NCBI GenBank assembly: GCA_002412865.1 | Contig: DHVW01000017.1 | Span: 72,568-136,567, forward strand | Source: Sulfurovum sp. UBA5198 | GTDB lineage: Bacteria > Campylobacterota > Campylobacteria > Campylobacterales > Sulfurovaceae | Direction: 5' to 3' | Length of the DNA stretch: 64,000 nt | Shown here: piece after piece, positions 27,471-36,560 of the stretch | How the letters are laid out: the number at the start of each line of letters is the position of its first letter | Position numbering within the stretch: position 1 is the stretch's first letter | Translations under genes and position numbers: made by a program | The notes under the pieces: model-generated | Database searches by the model: none | What the model was told of the DNA's origin: nothing | The model's input: only the letters and a program-made list of their open reading frames with translations

Positions 27471-27758
27471 ATGTCATCATTAAACAAATTTAGAAGAATC
27501 AATACCATAGAAGGATACTCATTTTTAATCCTCGTATTTATCGCTATGCCACTCAAATACGCTTTTGGATTTCCAATAGCCACCAAGATAGTTGGTATGA
27601 TTCATGGGGGATTGTTTATATGGTTTGTTATTCAGCTTATAGAATCCAGCAAAGAAGTGCCTTTTAGTCTAAAGGATTCTTTGAAATTTTTCATACTATC
27701 TTTAATTCCGTTTGGAAGCTTTTATACAGAAAAGCTTTGCAAGGATAAAATAGCCTAG
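27471..27758 (+). CDS. DUF3817-family small membrane protein
   Basis: This 95-aa protein has three predicted transmembrane segments and the DUF3817 pattern: FRRINTIEGYSFLILVFIAM near the start, KIVGMIHGGLFIWFV in the middle, and a SLIPFGSFYTEK end. Function is not known. The true start is the ATG at 27471, with AAGGA ten bases upstream. The longer open frame to 27261 overlaps mntP and has no support. Its stop is 10 bp from the stop of the convergent acyltransferase gene. Confidence 0.85.
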   Translation: MSSLNKFRRINTIEGYSFLILVFIAMPLKYAFGFPIATKIVGMIHGGLFIWFVIQLIESSKEVPFSLKDSLKFFILSLIPFGSFYTEKLCKDKIA

Positions 27759-27768
27759 TATAGTGGTG

Positions 27769-29013
27769 CTATAAAGTTTTTAGTTTTCGCTTGGCTATCA
27801 TAATATCCCTTACTCTAGTAGCAAGTGCTTCTTTACTTTCACCATCTAATGGGCTTATGGGGTCAAGCATCTCCACAATGATATCCACTCCTCTATTCCA
27901 GCCCCAATTCATCGAGCCTTTTGCAACCAGCCTATGTGTGCCATATATATTCACCGGTACTATGCTCACGCCAGATTTCAAAGATAATGCAAAAGTACCA
28001 TACTTAAAAGCACCTAGCTCCCCATCGCTACTTCTGGAACCTTCTGGGAATATAAGGACATTGCTATTTTCTCTTAGTTTTTGGAGTAATGGGTGAAGCG
28101 AATTATTACCAACCCCATCAAGCACACCTAAAAGCTTTGCTATGGGTCGCAAGTACCATGAAAATGCTCTATTTTTATTTGTCAAATGATACAAATCAGT
28201 TACAAAAGCACCTATAAGCGGATAGTCAAGCCACGACTCATGAGATGGAGCATAAATATATGCAGTATGTGGCATAATTAGTGGGCTTTTATCTAGTATG
28301 ATATTTCGTGTGCTTGGAGCGTATCTGAAAAATAGTTTAAACGAGTATGTTACACATTTTTGGAATACAATATGAGGTTTGTTTACATAAAAGGCTACAA
28401 AAATGAAATACAAAATCATCTCTGGTATGAAAAGCACTGCGATAGTGAGACAAAACAGCCCATATCCCCATAGATTTCGTAGCCATTGAGGCAATTCTCG
28501 TCTATGCACAAATAATACTTGCAAGGCAATCGTAAAACCAAATAATATATACCAACCAACAAAAGAGTAAATAGCCCATAGCCTTAAATCATCACCAAAA
28601 AGCAAGTAGAGATGAATAGCACAATTAATACCTAAAGTTACCACCCATATCCAGTGTGATTTTTCTATGTCTACTCTCTCTTGTGTGGCTAGTTTGCGTT
28701 TCTTTAATTTTGTGATAATATCAATCAAAAGATATTTTCCGCTCAAAATGGAATAGAGAAAAAATGTAAAAAATATAGATGAAATGATAAATGGATATGA
28801 TTTGATAACTATAATATTTGGGACAAAAAAACCTACAAGTCCGATGACTACAATAAGCAGTGGTTGTAAATATTTGATTGGTTCGTTATGTTTAAATAGA
28901 AACCAAAATAGTGTGAGAAATCCAAATGCAAATAATGATAAACTGGCACACTTAACCCCATAAAAATGATATGACAATAGAGCTATTGGCACATAGAGAA
29001 GTGCAAAAATCAT
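27769..29013 (-). CDS. PlsC-type acyltransferase with membrane N-terminus (pigment cluster)
   Basis: This 414-aa protein has about 220 residues of transmembrane segments followed by a PlsC-like acyltransferase domain. The catalytic HESWLD (H-x4-D) and the acceptor motif FPEGSRSSDG are intact. Such enzymes transfer acyl groups to a hydroxyl of a lipid acceptor. In this cluster it probably attaches the aryl polyene or a fatty acyl group to its final lipid partner (inference). It overlaps the ACP gene by 4 bp and is the last gene of the minus-strand operon. Confidence 0.88.
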   Translation of the reverse strand: MIFALLYVPIALLSYHFYGVKCASLSLFAFGFLTLFWFLFKHNEPIKYLQPLLIVVIGLVGFFVPNIIVIKSYPFIISSIFFTFFLYSILSGKYLLIDIITKLKKRKLATQERVDIEKSHWIWVVTLGINCAIHLYLLFGDDLRLWAIYSFVGWYILFGFTIALQVLFVHRRELPQWLRNLWGYGLFCLTIAVLFIPEMILYFIFVAFYVNKPHIVFQKCVTYSFKLFFRYAPSTRNIILDKSPLIMPHTAYIYAPSHESWLDYPLIGAFVTDLYHLTNKNRAFSWYLRPIAKLLGVLDGVGNNSLHPLLQKLRENSNVLIFPEGSRSSDGELGAFKYGTFALSLKSGVSIVPVNIYGTHRLVAKGSMNWGWNRGVDIIVEMLDPISPLDGESKEALATRVRDIMIAKRKLKTL

Positions 29014-29255
29014 TTAGCTGGTATGTTATTCACTAATTGGTCTACTATATCCCCTACTGTTCCGATAGACGACCCCATCTCTCTCTCGAAATGAAAATCA
29101 TATTCAGCTTCTAATGCACAAATCAAATCAAACATATCAAGACTATCAAGACCCAAATCTTCTACTAATCGTTTATCATCGCTTATCGCATCTGGGCTTT
29201 TTTCGAACTGCTCTACGATTATCTCTTTAACCTTATTGTAGACTTCATCTCTCAT
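29010..29255 (-). CDS. acyl carrier protein (pigment cluster, ACP-1)
   Basis: An 81-aa acidic carrier protein with the phosphopantetheine attachment site LGLDSLDMFDL (Ser in DSL). It lies between a FabF-type ketosynthase and the acyltransferase and should carry growing polyene intermediates. It is one of three ACPs in the cluster. No phosphopantetheinyl transferase gene is seen in this window. Confidence 0.93.
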   Translation of the reverse strand: MRDEVYNKVKEIIVEQFEKSPDAISDDKRLVEDLGLDSLDMFDLICALEAEYDFHFEREMGSSIGTVGDIVDQLVNNIPAK

Positions 29256-29258
29256 TTG

Positions 29259-30500
29259 TTACTCCTTAAATTTTTTTATAATTATAGAGGTGTTTATGCC
29301 TCCAAATGCAAAGTTATTGTTCATTGCTGCATCTATATCTTGCTCTCTGTGCGTAAATAGATAATCAAGCTTTGCACAGTTTGGATCCATCTCTACTAAG
29401 TTACGGTTGGCTGGTAAAAATGACTCGTTAATCGCCATAAGCGTAACTATTGTTTCAAACGCACCACCAGCACCAAACATATGACCAGTAAAGCCTTTTA
29501 TGCTACTGATTGGTGTATTCTCACCAAAGACTTTATGAACCGCCATAGACTCATAAATATCACCTTTTGGAGTTGCGGTGGCATGAGCATTTATATAGCC
29601 AATGTCATCAGGTGACATACCAGCATCCTTTAGAGACTCACGCATAACACTCTCCATTCCCCGCTCACTTGGCAAGGTGATATGACTACCATCACAACCA
29701 GTTGCGTAACCTGCAACTTCACCTAATATTATAGCACCCCTTGCCTTTGCATGCTCATACTCTTCAAGCACCAAGGCCCCTGCACCCTCTGCTACTACCA
29801 ATCCTGAACGGTTTGCATCAAACGGTCGTGAGGCTTCTAGTGGATTATCATTATATCCTACTGCAGTTGCTCCCATACTATCAAATATTCCAGCTTCTAC
29901 AAAGTGTAATCCCTCGGACCCACCTACAAACATCACATCACTCATGCCGTATTTTATAGATTCATATCCTGTGCCTATTGCTTGGGCTGACGCTGTACAT
30001 GCAGAACTTGTAGGTATATTTCTGCCTATGATACCAAACATAACGGCTAAATTAGCAGCCACCGTGTGGCTCATAAAACGCAAAAATGCAGTAGCGTTTT
30101 GCCGTCCAAATCCATCATTTCCAGCTACATTGGCTGCGTAATCAAAAAGTGTCTCAAGTCCACCCATCGCTGAACCAAACGATAATCCAGTTCGCTCATG
30201 CTTGACAACCTCATCGCCTAAACCACTCTGAACTATGGCTCTTTTGAGTGATAGTGCTGCCATCATAGCTACTCTATCCATAGTGCGTCTATTTGCTCGC
30301 GGTATCTCACTAAAGTCATCCACAGCTACTACTCCAGCTATCTTTGCATCTAGACCATTTATATGTTCCCACTCTGGCATATATCTAATGCCACTTTTCA
30401 TATCTAAAAAACTAGATTTAAGCTCCTCAATACTATTTCCAATCGGCGAATAAAATCCTATGCCAGTAATAACAACTCGTCTCATCTGAACTTGCTTCAT
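29259..30500 (-). CDS. beta-ketoacyl-ACP synthase, FabF type (ApeR-like)
   Basis: This condensing enzyme of 413 aa has an intact catalytic triad: Cys in SACTASAQAIG, His in NAHATATPKGD, and His in KGFTGHMFGAGGA. By type it matches the third ketosynthase of aryl-polyene clusters. It overlaps the ketoreductase gene by 4 bp (ATGA), which argues for coupled translation. An internal ATG five codons in (MRRVVITGIG) is an alternative start. Confidence 0.92.
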   Translation of the reverse strand: MKQVQMRRVVITGIGFYSPIGNSIEELKSSFLDMKSGIRYMPEWEHINGLDAKIAGVVAVDDFSEIPRANRRTMDRVAMMAALSLKRAIVQSGLGDEVVKHERTGLSFGSAMGGLETLFDYAANVAGNDGFGRQNATAFLRFMSHTVAANLAVMFGIIGRNIPTSSACTASAQAIGTGYESIKYGMSDVMFVGGSEGLHFVEAGIFDSMGATAVGYNDNPLEASRPFDANRSGLVVAEGAGALVLEEYEHAKARGAIILGEVAGYATGCDGSHITLPSERGMESVMRESLKDAGMSPDDIGYINAHATATPKGDIYESMAVHKVFGENTPISSIKGFTGHMFGAGGAFETIVTLMAINESFLPANRNLVEMDPNCAKLDYLFTHREQDIDAAMNNNFAFGGINTSIIIKKFKE

Positions 30501-31189
30501 CGCACCATGCCTCCTGATATATTGATAACCTCTGCTGTAATATAGCTAGCTTTGTCAGCTAGGAAAAATACCACTTCTGCTACCTCTTTTGGTTCGCCAA
30601 ATCTCTTCATTGGGATGAGTTTAGCGAAATCTTTTTCATCAAATCCAGCAGTCATCTCTGAATGAACAAATCCAGGGACTATACAATTGACTCTGATACG
30701 ATACCTTGCAACTTCTAGAGCAAGTGATTTACTCATAGCTATCATACCGCCCTTACTGGCTGCATAGTTCGTTTGCCCAGCATTGCCAACTGTTCCTGCT
30801 ACTGATGCTATGTTTATTATAGCACCATTTTTACTCTTTTGCATAGCTGGAAGAAGTGCTTTTGTCACATAAAATGTACCCGTGAGATTTGTTTGGATTA
30901 TATCGTCCCAGTCATTCTCTTCGAGCCAAAAGAATAGTTTGTCTTTTGTCTTTCCTGCATTATTTACAAGAACATCAACAGAAATATTAGCCAAAGCCTC
31001 TTTTACACTACTACTATTTGAAATATCAAAGCCTATCGCTTGTGCATTCCCAATACTAGCTACTATCTCATCTGCTTTTGCTTTATTGCTATGATAATGT
31101 ACATACACAAAATATCCATTTTCACTAAAATATCTAGCACACGCTTCACCTATTGCTCCAGTAGCACCTGTGACTAGAACTTTTTTCAT
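30497..31189 (-). CDS. 3-oxoacyl-ACP reductase, FabG-like SDR (ApeQ-like)
   Basis: This short-chain dehydrogenase of 230 aa has the nucleotide-binding TGATGAIG near residue 7, an NNAG motif, and the catalytic Ser and Tyr-x3-Lys in NIASVAGTVG and NYAASKGG. It should reduce each beta-keto group during polyene extension, using NADPH. It overlaps both neighbours by 4 bp in a tight operon of ammonia-lyase, reductase, ketosynthase, ACP and acyltransferase. Confidence 0.94.
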   Translation of the reverse strand: MKKVLVTGATGAIGEACARYFSENGYFVYVHYHSNKAKADEIVASIGNAQAIGFDISNSSSVKEALANISVDVLVNNAGKTKDKLFFWLEENDWDDIIQTNLTGTFYVTKALLPAMQKSKNGAIINIASVAGTVGNAGQTNYAASKGGMIAMSKSLALEVARYRIRVNCIVPGFVHSEMTAGFDEKDFAKLIPMKRFGEPKEVAEVVFFLADKASYITAEVINISGGMVR

Positions 31190-32706
31190 CTAAAATCACC
31201 ATTTAAAAGCATATCTTTTAGTGTAGATATATCTCCATCTAGTCGTCTATCTTCCATCAGTGGAGCTGAAATAGCTCTGATTTGTGCATGTAGATTTGTA
31301 GAAAATTTTGAAAACTTCTCAATGCCTTTGATGTCCATCGCTTGAGCAACGCCCAACATAGCGATTGCAAGCATAGAGGCAAACTCATCAATGCCACCTT
31401 TGAGACCCAAAGCCCCTGTTGTTCCCATACTAACTTTGTCTTGGTTCATAGACTCTGTGGAGCGTGAAAATACGCTTGATGGTAACATTCTCATCATAAC
31501 ATCAGCACTTAGTGAGCTTAGAGTTATCTGCATCGCTTTAAATCCATGATGATATGGCTCTTTGGAGAGTTTTAGGTTTTCACCTATTCCACGGTTAAAC
31601 TTATCATCAACCAATATAGCAAACTGCTTATCTAGCAAATCCGCCATATTAGCTAGTGAGATTTTGAGCGTATCAGCTGCTTGTGCCATATATCCACCGT
31701 AAAAGTTACAACCAGTATAAATGATTTGCTCGTCACAATTAATCAGTGGATTATCACTCACAGAGTTGATTTCGGTCTCTATCCATCTTTTTGCTTGTTC
31801 TAGTGTGTCCCATGCTACACCTAATATTTGAGGTATACAACGGATTGAGTATCTGTCTTGGATATTGTGATGTTCTGAATCAAAAAAGCTTTTGTATCTA
31901 GTAAGTCTATCATGCACAAGCGTTGCACCGTCTAGCTTTTGACGCAAGTTCGCCGCACATTTAATCTGTCCAGCAAAAGGCTTGACCTGTTGAACAAATG
32001 GCTCAATCGCAGTAGTATCAGCCTCCATAGCCTCGAATAATCCTGCTGCGAAACTCTCTAAACCATTTAATAGATTTTCAAAATATGTAGCCTGTACCAC
32101 AAGTATACCAGTCATCACCGAAGTACCATTCATAATGGCTAGGGCTTCTTTTGGCTTGAATGTATATGGCTTTATTCCACACTCATTTAAAACTTCCATT
32201 GTTGGTCTTAATTGCTCATTGTATATTACTTCTCGCTCACCAGCAAGTGCAGCTGCGATATACGATAGAGGTGTCAAATCTCCACTGGCTCCGACTGAGC
32301 CTTTTGATGGTATTGCTGGCATAATACCAAGCTCCAAAAACTTTAACATACTCTCAAGCAGCTCAATACTCACACCAGAAAATCCCTTTGATATACTAAT
32401 AAGTCTAACGAGCATGATATTAAATATCTCTTTTGTAGTCAATATCTCGCCAACCCCACACCCGTGAAAACGATATAGATTTACTTGTAAAGTTTGTGCA
32501 TCTTCATATACTAGATAGTTCTTACCCGACTCACCATATCCTGTCGTTACACCATATATTGGATTGCCATCGCTAATCTCTTTTAGTAGCAACGCTTCTG
32601 CTGCTTTGATTCTATTTTGGAATATTGCACTACCGTCTAGGAGTACCGCCGTTGCATTTGCAACACTATCAAATGGTATAAAACTATCGCTTACTGTTAT
32701 TGTCAT
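31186..32706 (-). CDS. aromatic amino acid ammonia-lyase (HAL/TAL/PAL family)
   Basis: This 506-aa MIO enzyme removes ammonia from an aromatic amino acid. The prosthetic group forms from Ala140-Ser141-Gly142 in GSVGASGDLTPL, and the catalytic Tyr51 lies in IYGVTTGYGE. In the cluster it should supply the cinnamoyl or 4-coumaroyl starter acid of an aryl polyene. The substrate-selectivity pair aligned with Phe-Leu of PAL, His-Leu of TAL and Ser-His of HAL reads Phe80-His81 here, so tyrosine, phenylalanine or histidine cannot be chosen from it. AAGGA precedes the ATG. A 117-bp gap separates it from the glycosyltransferase. Confidence 0.92.
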   Translation of the reverse strand: MTITVSDSFIPFDSVANATAVLLDGSAIFQNRIKAAEALLLKEISDGNPIYGVTTGYGESGKNYLVYEDAQTLQVNLYRFHGCGVGEILTTKEIFNIMLVRLISISKGFSGVSIELLESMLKFLELGIMPAIPSKGSVGASGDLTPLSYIAAALAGEREVIYNEQLRPTMEVLNECGIKPYTFKPKEALAIMNGTSVMTGILVVQATYFENLLNGLESFAAGLFEAMEADTTAIEPFVQQVKPFAGQIKCAANLRQKLDGATLVHDRLTRYKSFFDSEHHNIQDRYSIRCIPQILGVAWDTLEQAKRWIETEINSVSDNPLINCDEQIIYTGCNFYGGYMAQAADTLKISLANMADLLDKQFAILVDDKFNRGIGENLKLSKEPYHHGFKAMQITLSSLSADVMMRMLPSSVFSRSTESMNQDKVSMGTTGALGLKGGIDEFASMLAIAMLGVAQAMDIKGIEKFSKFSTNLHAQIRAISAPLMEDRRLDGDISTLKDMLLNGDFR

Positions 32707-32823
32707 TTGTTGTTTCCTTGTTTTTAATTATATTTCTTCTTTTATATGATAGCAAAGCTACCATAAAAATTCATCTCACTAAAGCTTCGCCGTTGGCTCA
32801 GAAAAACATATTTCTTCTTTTAT

Positions 32824-33525
32824 TTATTTTATTATTCCTTTGAGCAGAAATATCCTCATAACCACAAGCTTGGCATGAAGCCTAATCATATACAGGTTGT
32901 CTTTTAGTTTATCAAAATGTGTGACTCTGCTATCATCATAGATGGTCTTGACATCGACCTGCGATATCATGCCACCACTCCATATAAACCTCACTAGATT
33001 TTCTATCTCGAACTCATATCTAGTGGCAGATGATGGATAGCCTAAAAAATCAACTGGATAGAGTCTAAAGCCAGTTTGCGTATCGCTAACCCAAGTGCCA
33101 CTCTCTACCCAGACCCAAAAATTACCAATTTGTCTACCTACAATAGAGGAGTTTGGAGCGTCGCAATTCTCAAAATCCCTTACACCTATAATCAATTCAT
33201 TTGGATTACCACTAAATTTTGAGAGGAAATTTGGAATATCAGAAGCATAGTGCTGGGCATCACCATCCATAGTGAGACAAAAATCATAGCCTAGCTCTTT
33301 GGCTTTCAATGCTCCACTTCGCAGAGCAACTCCTTTGCCCATATTGGTTTCATGTGTTACTATTGTGACATTTGGGTTTTTAACTAGCAAATCAACTCTG
33401 ACATCAGAGCCATCATCTACTATTATTACAGGGATATCATACTCTAAAACCTCATTCACAACTTTGGCTATGGTCAATGGATTGTTATAAACTGGTATGA
33501 GAATAGATAAATTATGCGATTTCAA
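32824..33525 (-). CDS. family 2 glycosyltransferase (pigment cluster)
   Basis: This 233-aa GT-A enzyme has the N-terminal SILIPVYNNP and IVDDGSD motifs and the metal-binding TMDGDAQH, as in DPM1-like polyprenyl-phosphate or lipid glycosyltransferases. GT2 proteins recur in aryl-polyene clusters and may link the polyene to a lipid or sugar anchor. The acceptor is unknown. It overlaps the dehydratase gene by 14 bp. Confidence 0.88.
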   Translation of the reverse strand: MKSHNLSILIPVYNNPLTIAKVVNEVLEYDIPVIIVDDGSDVRVDLLVKNPNVTIVTHETNMGKGVALRSGALKAKELGYDFCLTMDGDAQHYASDIPNFLSKFSGNPNELIIGVRDFENCDAPNSSIVGRQIGNFWVWVESGTWVSDTQTGFRLYPVDFLGYPSSATRYEFEIENLVRFIWSGGMISQVDVKTIYDDSRVTHFDKLKDNLYMIRLHAKLVVMRIFLLKGIIK

Positions 33526-33874
33526 GAGTCATCTCACTTGCTGTTTTTCCATCTACAAGCCATTTTGCCTTGCATATTTTCCAGCCCAGGCTGTTCTCTC
33601 TGGCTTCGCCATTCACCTTATCTTTGCTCTCTACTATTATATCTATGAGCATCTCTGGCAGTAGAGGCATCATAAACTTGGATTTCACTATTCCAATGAT
33701 ATCAAATTCCAAAAGTTTCGCTGTGATATCGACCTGAGTAAATGCGGGAAGTATAGGGTTGCCCTCGAAATGAGCTTTAAATACAGGGTGTGTATGAGAG
33801 GCTAATTTGATTGTATGGCTATGCTCACTATTGGCTACAATATCAAAAAGCTCGTCCATAAAATTACTATGCAT
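33512..33874 (-). CDS. hot-dog 3-hydroxyacyl-ACP dehydratase (ApeI/FabZ-like)
   Basis: A 120-aa single hot-dog domain. HPVFKAHFEGNPILPAF matches the FabA/FabZ active-site region (H-F-x-G-N-P-I-L-P), and the rest has the ApeI-type length and pattern. It would dehydrate the 3-hydroxyacyl intermediate to give each polyene double bond. GGGAG precedes the ATG, and TATAAT on the minus strand (33900-33905) can serve as its -10 element. It is the first gene of the minus-strand operon. Confidence 0.86.
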   Translation of the reverse strand: MHSNFMDELFDIVANSEHSHTIKLASHTHPVFKAHFEGNPILPAFTQVDITAKLLEFDIIGIVKSKFMMPLLPEMLIDIIVESKDKVNGEARENSLGWKICKAKWLVDGKTASEMTLEIA

Positions 33875-33899
33875 TGTACTCCCAAATATTTTATAATCA

Positions 33900-33965
33900 A
33901 TTATAGCGATAGTTCACTTGCTTATTACTATATTTAATGCGAATTAATAAGAATAATGATAAAAT
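33900..33965. promoter_or_regulatory. divergent promoter region of the pigment cluster
   Basis: The 118-bp gap between the divergent dehydratase and ACP genes carries two -10-like boxes. One is TATAAT on the minus strand at 33900-33905, 26 bases from the dehydratase ATG. The other is TGATAAAAT on the plus strand at 33957-33965, an extended -10 form, 27 bases from the ACP ATG. -35 boxes are weak, as is usual in Campylobacterota. This region probably drives both arms of the left half of the cluster. Confidence 0.5.
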
Positions 33966-33992
33966 CATATTAATTAAAACATAGGATAGCAA

Positions 33993-34247
33993 ATGGTAGA
34001 GTGTAATAAAGTAAAAGAACAATTAATAGAAGTACTAGGATTAGAGGATATAGATGCTAATGAGATAGGCGATGATGCTGCACTATTTGGCGAAGGCTTA
34101 GGACTTGATTCTGTCGATGCTATCGAGCTTGTAATCTTTCTAGACAATACATACGGTATCAAGATAGACAATGTCGGTGAATCCAAAGAGGTCTTTACAA
34201 GCATAAAAACACTCACTGATTTTATAAACAAAAATAAAAAAGCCTAA
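33993..34247 (+). CDS. acyl carrier protein (pigment cluster, ACP-2)
   Basis: This 84-aa carrier protein has the phosphopantetheine site GLGLDSVDAIEL. It is the first gene of the plus-strand operon that leads into an ABC transporter, another ACP and a ketosynthase. AGGA lies eight bases upstream of the ATG. It belongs to the tandem ACP set typical of aryl-polyene clusters. Confidence 0.92.
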   Translation: MVECNKVKEQLIEVLGLEDIDANEIGDDAALFGEGLGLDSVDAIELVIFLDNTYGIKIDNVGESKEVFTSIKTLTDFINKNKKA

Positions 34248-34264
34248 TCACCTATAGGGCTTTT

Positions 34265-35140
34265 GTGGTAGTAGTAAAAGATTTAACTAAAAAACTTGGT
34301 GATAAAGTTATCATAGATAATCTCACATTTCATATACCAAAAAATAGTATATGTGGGTTGATTGGTCAAAATGGTGCTGGGAAAACCACGCTTATGAGGC
34401 TTTTAACTGGTCTAATAAAAGCTGATAATGGTGAAATCTATATAGATAATCTTACGCTTGAAGATAATCTAACAAAAATCAGAAGTATGATAGGATTTGT
34501 ACCTCAAAAAAATGCTCTATATATGGAGCTTAGTGGGATTGAAAACCTACGATATTTTGGTTCTGTGTTGTCATTAAAAGATAAAGAATTAGATGGTGCG
34601 ATTGACTTTGTCACCAAGGCAACCGATATGGGTGAGCATCTAAATAAGCTTGTCAAAAACTACTCTGGTGGAATGCAAAAAAGGCTAAATATAGCGATAG
34701 GCTTGCTTGGAAATCCACCTTTACTACTGCTTGATGAACCAACAGTTGGGGTCGACCCTCAAACTAGAGAGATGATATTAGATTTATTATTAGGGCTAAA
34801 AAATGAGTATCAAACAACAATCATATATACCTCACATTACCTAGAAGAGGTGGAGAAGATATGCGATAGGCTTGTGATACTTGATAATGGCAAATTAGTA
34901 GCAAATGACACTATAGAGAATATTTTACACAAATCAAAAACCATAGAAGTAGTTATGAAAACTCCTTTTGAGAGTGGAGAGTGGAGTGGAATGCAAAAGA
35001 TAACAATACAGTATAATGAAATAGCACTCAAACTGCCGTTAATATCTCAGTCTATGGATATGGTTGGACGGATTAACTACGGTAGCGGGTCGCTTGAGCA
35101 ATATCTCATGGGTATCAAAAATGGTGGCTCGTCATGCTAA
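34265..35140 (+). CDS. ABC transporter ATP-binding protein
   Basis: This 291-aa nucleotide-binding subunit has Walker A GQNGAGKTT, signature YSGGMQ, Walker B LLLLDEP and the H-loop TSHYLEE. It belongs to the CcmA/NodI-type drug or lipid exporters and pairs with the ABC-2 permease that follows, which it overlaps by 7 bp. Export or flipping of the pigment lipid is the likely job, inferred from context. The first codon of the frame is GTG at about 34265. Confidence 0.92.
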   Translation: MVVVKDLTKKLGDKVIIDNLTFHIPKNSICGLIGQNGAGKTTLMRLLTGLIKADNGEIYIDNLTLEDNLTKIRSMIGFVPQKNALYMELSGIENLRYFGSVLSLKDKELDGAIDFVTKATDMGEHLNKLVKNYSGGMQKRLNIAIGLLGNPPLLLLDEPTVGVDPQTREMILDLLLGLKNEYQTTIIYTSHYLEEVEKICDRLVILDNGKLVANDTIENILHKSKTIEVVMKTPFESGEWSGMQKITIQYNEIALKLPLISQSMDMVGRINYGSGSLEQYLMGIKNGGSSC

Positions 35141-36297
35141 ATGGTTATAAAGCAAGTATCAAAAAAGAGTTCCTATTAATCAGTCGAGATGTGCATACAC
35201 TTCTGGTGCTTTTTGTGATGCCTATGATTTTTATACTCATTATGAGCCTAGCTATGCGTGATGCTTTTAGCAAAGATAGTGCTGTGCTAATAGACGGAGC
35301 TATCTCCATAGAGCAAAGCAATAAGCTTACGAATGATTTTATGAAAAACCTCTTATCGGATGATGGCTTTAAATGGCAAAAAGTCTCAAATATACAAAAA
35401 GCCATGATGGATAAAAACCTAATGGTGGGCGTAGAAGTCAAAAAAGATTTTGGCAAAGATGGTGTGCATATAGATGTATATTTTAACAGAGAGGTAAATC
35501 CATCCGTGATGGTATTACTCAAACAATCGATCATCAAAGCCTCTACAAGCGTAACTATGGTAGAGACTATTGAGAGGCTAAACCCGTGGCTTAGTATGGA
35601 AGAAAAGGTTGATATCGCGAAAGAGAAAAAGATATTTAACGAGCATTATATAGGCAATGAACAAAAACGACCAACTTCGGTGCAACAAAGCGTTCCTGCA
35701 TGGCTGATATTTTCTATGTTTTTTATCATCATACCTATATCAAATACTTTTATTAATGAACGAAATTCAGGTACGCTAAGCAGATTGGCTGTTATGAATA
35801 TATCAAGCTCAAAGCTACTACTATCAAAGATTATTCCATATGCTCTAATAAATCAAATACAGTTCGTACTAATGCTAATAGTTGGGATCTATATCGTGCC
35901 TATATTTGGTGGGGATAGTTTGGATATTGGTGGGCATTATCTGTTGCTTGCGATTGTAGGGTTTGTGCTTAGTTTTGCTACCATAAGCTATGCCTTGGCT
36001 CTAGCCACGATGGTAAAAACTGCTGAACAAGCTACGACCATAGGAGGACTTATGAATATCATATTTGCTGCTATTGGTGGCGTGATGGTACCACTGTTTA
36101 TTATGCCTAGCTTGATGCAAAACCTTGCTAATATTTCTCCAATGTCATGGGGATTGGATGCATTTATGGCAATATTTTTACACGATGGCAATACGACTCA
36201 CCTAACTATGCCACTAGTTTGGCTAAGCGCTTTTGGGGCGGCTATGCTTTTGATTGCATGGTATAGATTAAACAAAGAGATAAAGGATACGATATGA
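35134..36297 (+). CDS. ABC-2 type permease
   Basis: This 387-aa membrane subunit has one helix near residue 25, a large periplasmic domain, and five C-terminal helices (about 190-380), including the conserved WLIFSMFFIIIPISNTFINE region and MSWGLDAFM. It forms an exporter with the preceding ATPase. It overlaps the next ACP gene by 4 bp, so transporter and biosynthesis genes are in one operon. Confidence 0.9.
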   Translation: MLNGYKASIKKEFLLISRDVHTLLVLFVMPMIFILIMSLAMRDAFSKDSAVLIDGAISIEQSNKLTNDFMKNLLSDDGFKWQKVSNIQKAMMDKNLMVGVEVKKDFGKDGVHIDVYFNREVNPSVMVLLKQSIIKASTSVTMVETIERLNPWLSMEEKVDIAKEKKIFNEHYIGNEQKRPTSVQQSVPAWLIFSMFFIIIPISNTFINERNSGTLSRLAVMNISSSKLLLSKIIPYALINQIQFVLMLIVGIYIVPIFGGDSLDIGGHYLLLAIVGFVLSFATISYALALATMVKTAEQATTIGGLMNIIFAAIGGVMVPLFIMPSLMQNLANISPMSWGLDAFMAIFLHDGNTTHLTMPLVWLSAFGAAMLLIAWYRLNKEIKDTI

Positions 36298-36560
36298 TAG
36301 GCTCGTACGATAATAAGTTCAAAACAGAACTAAAACAGATGATAATAGAAGCTTGCGAAAAAGAAGTAGAGATAGAGAGTATAGATGACAACTTGCCGAT
36401 GTTTGGCAATGGAACGGCTTTGGAGCTTGATTCGCTTGATGCACTCCAACTCTCAATGGAGATAAAAAAAAGATACGGTGTTGATTTAGCAGACAGCAAG
36501 GAATTTAGGCGAGTATTCACTTCTATAAATTCTTTAGCAGACTATATACGACCAAACTAA
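36294..36560 (+). CDS. acyl carrier protein (pigment cluster, ACP-3)
   Basis: This 88-aa carrier protein has the attachment site LELDSLDALQLSMEIKKRYG. It lies directly ahead of a ketosynthase whose start overlaps its last base. It is the third ACP of the cluster and probably the partner of the following ketosynthase pair. Confidence 0.92.
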   Translation: MIGSYDNKFKTELKQMIIEACEKEVEIESIDDNLPMFGNGTALELDSLDALQLSMEIKKRYGVDLADSKEFRRVFTSINSLADYIRPN

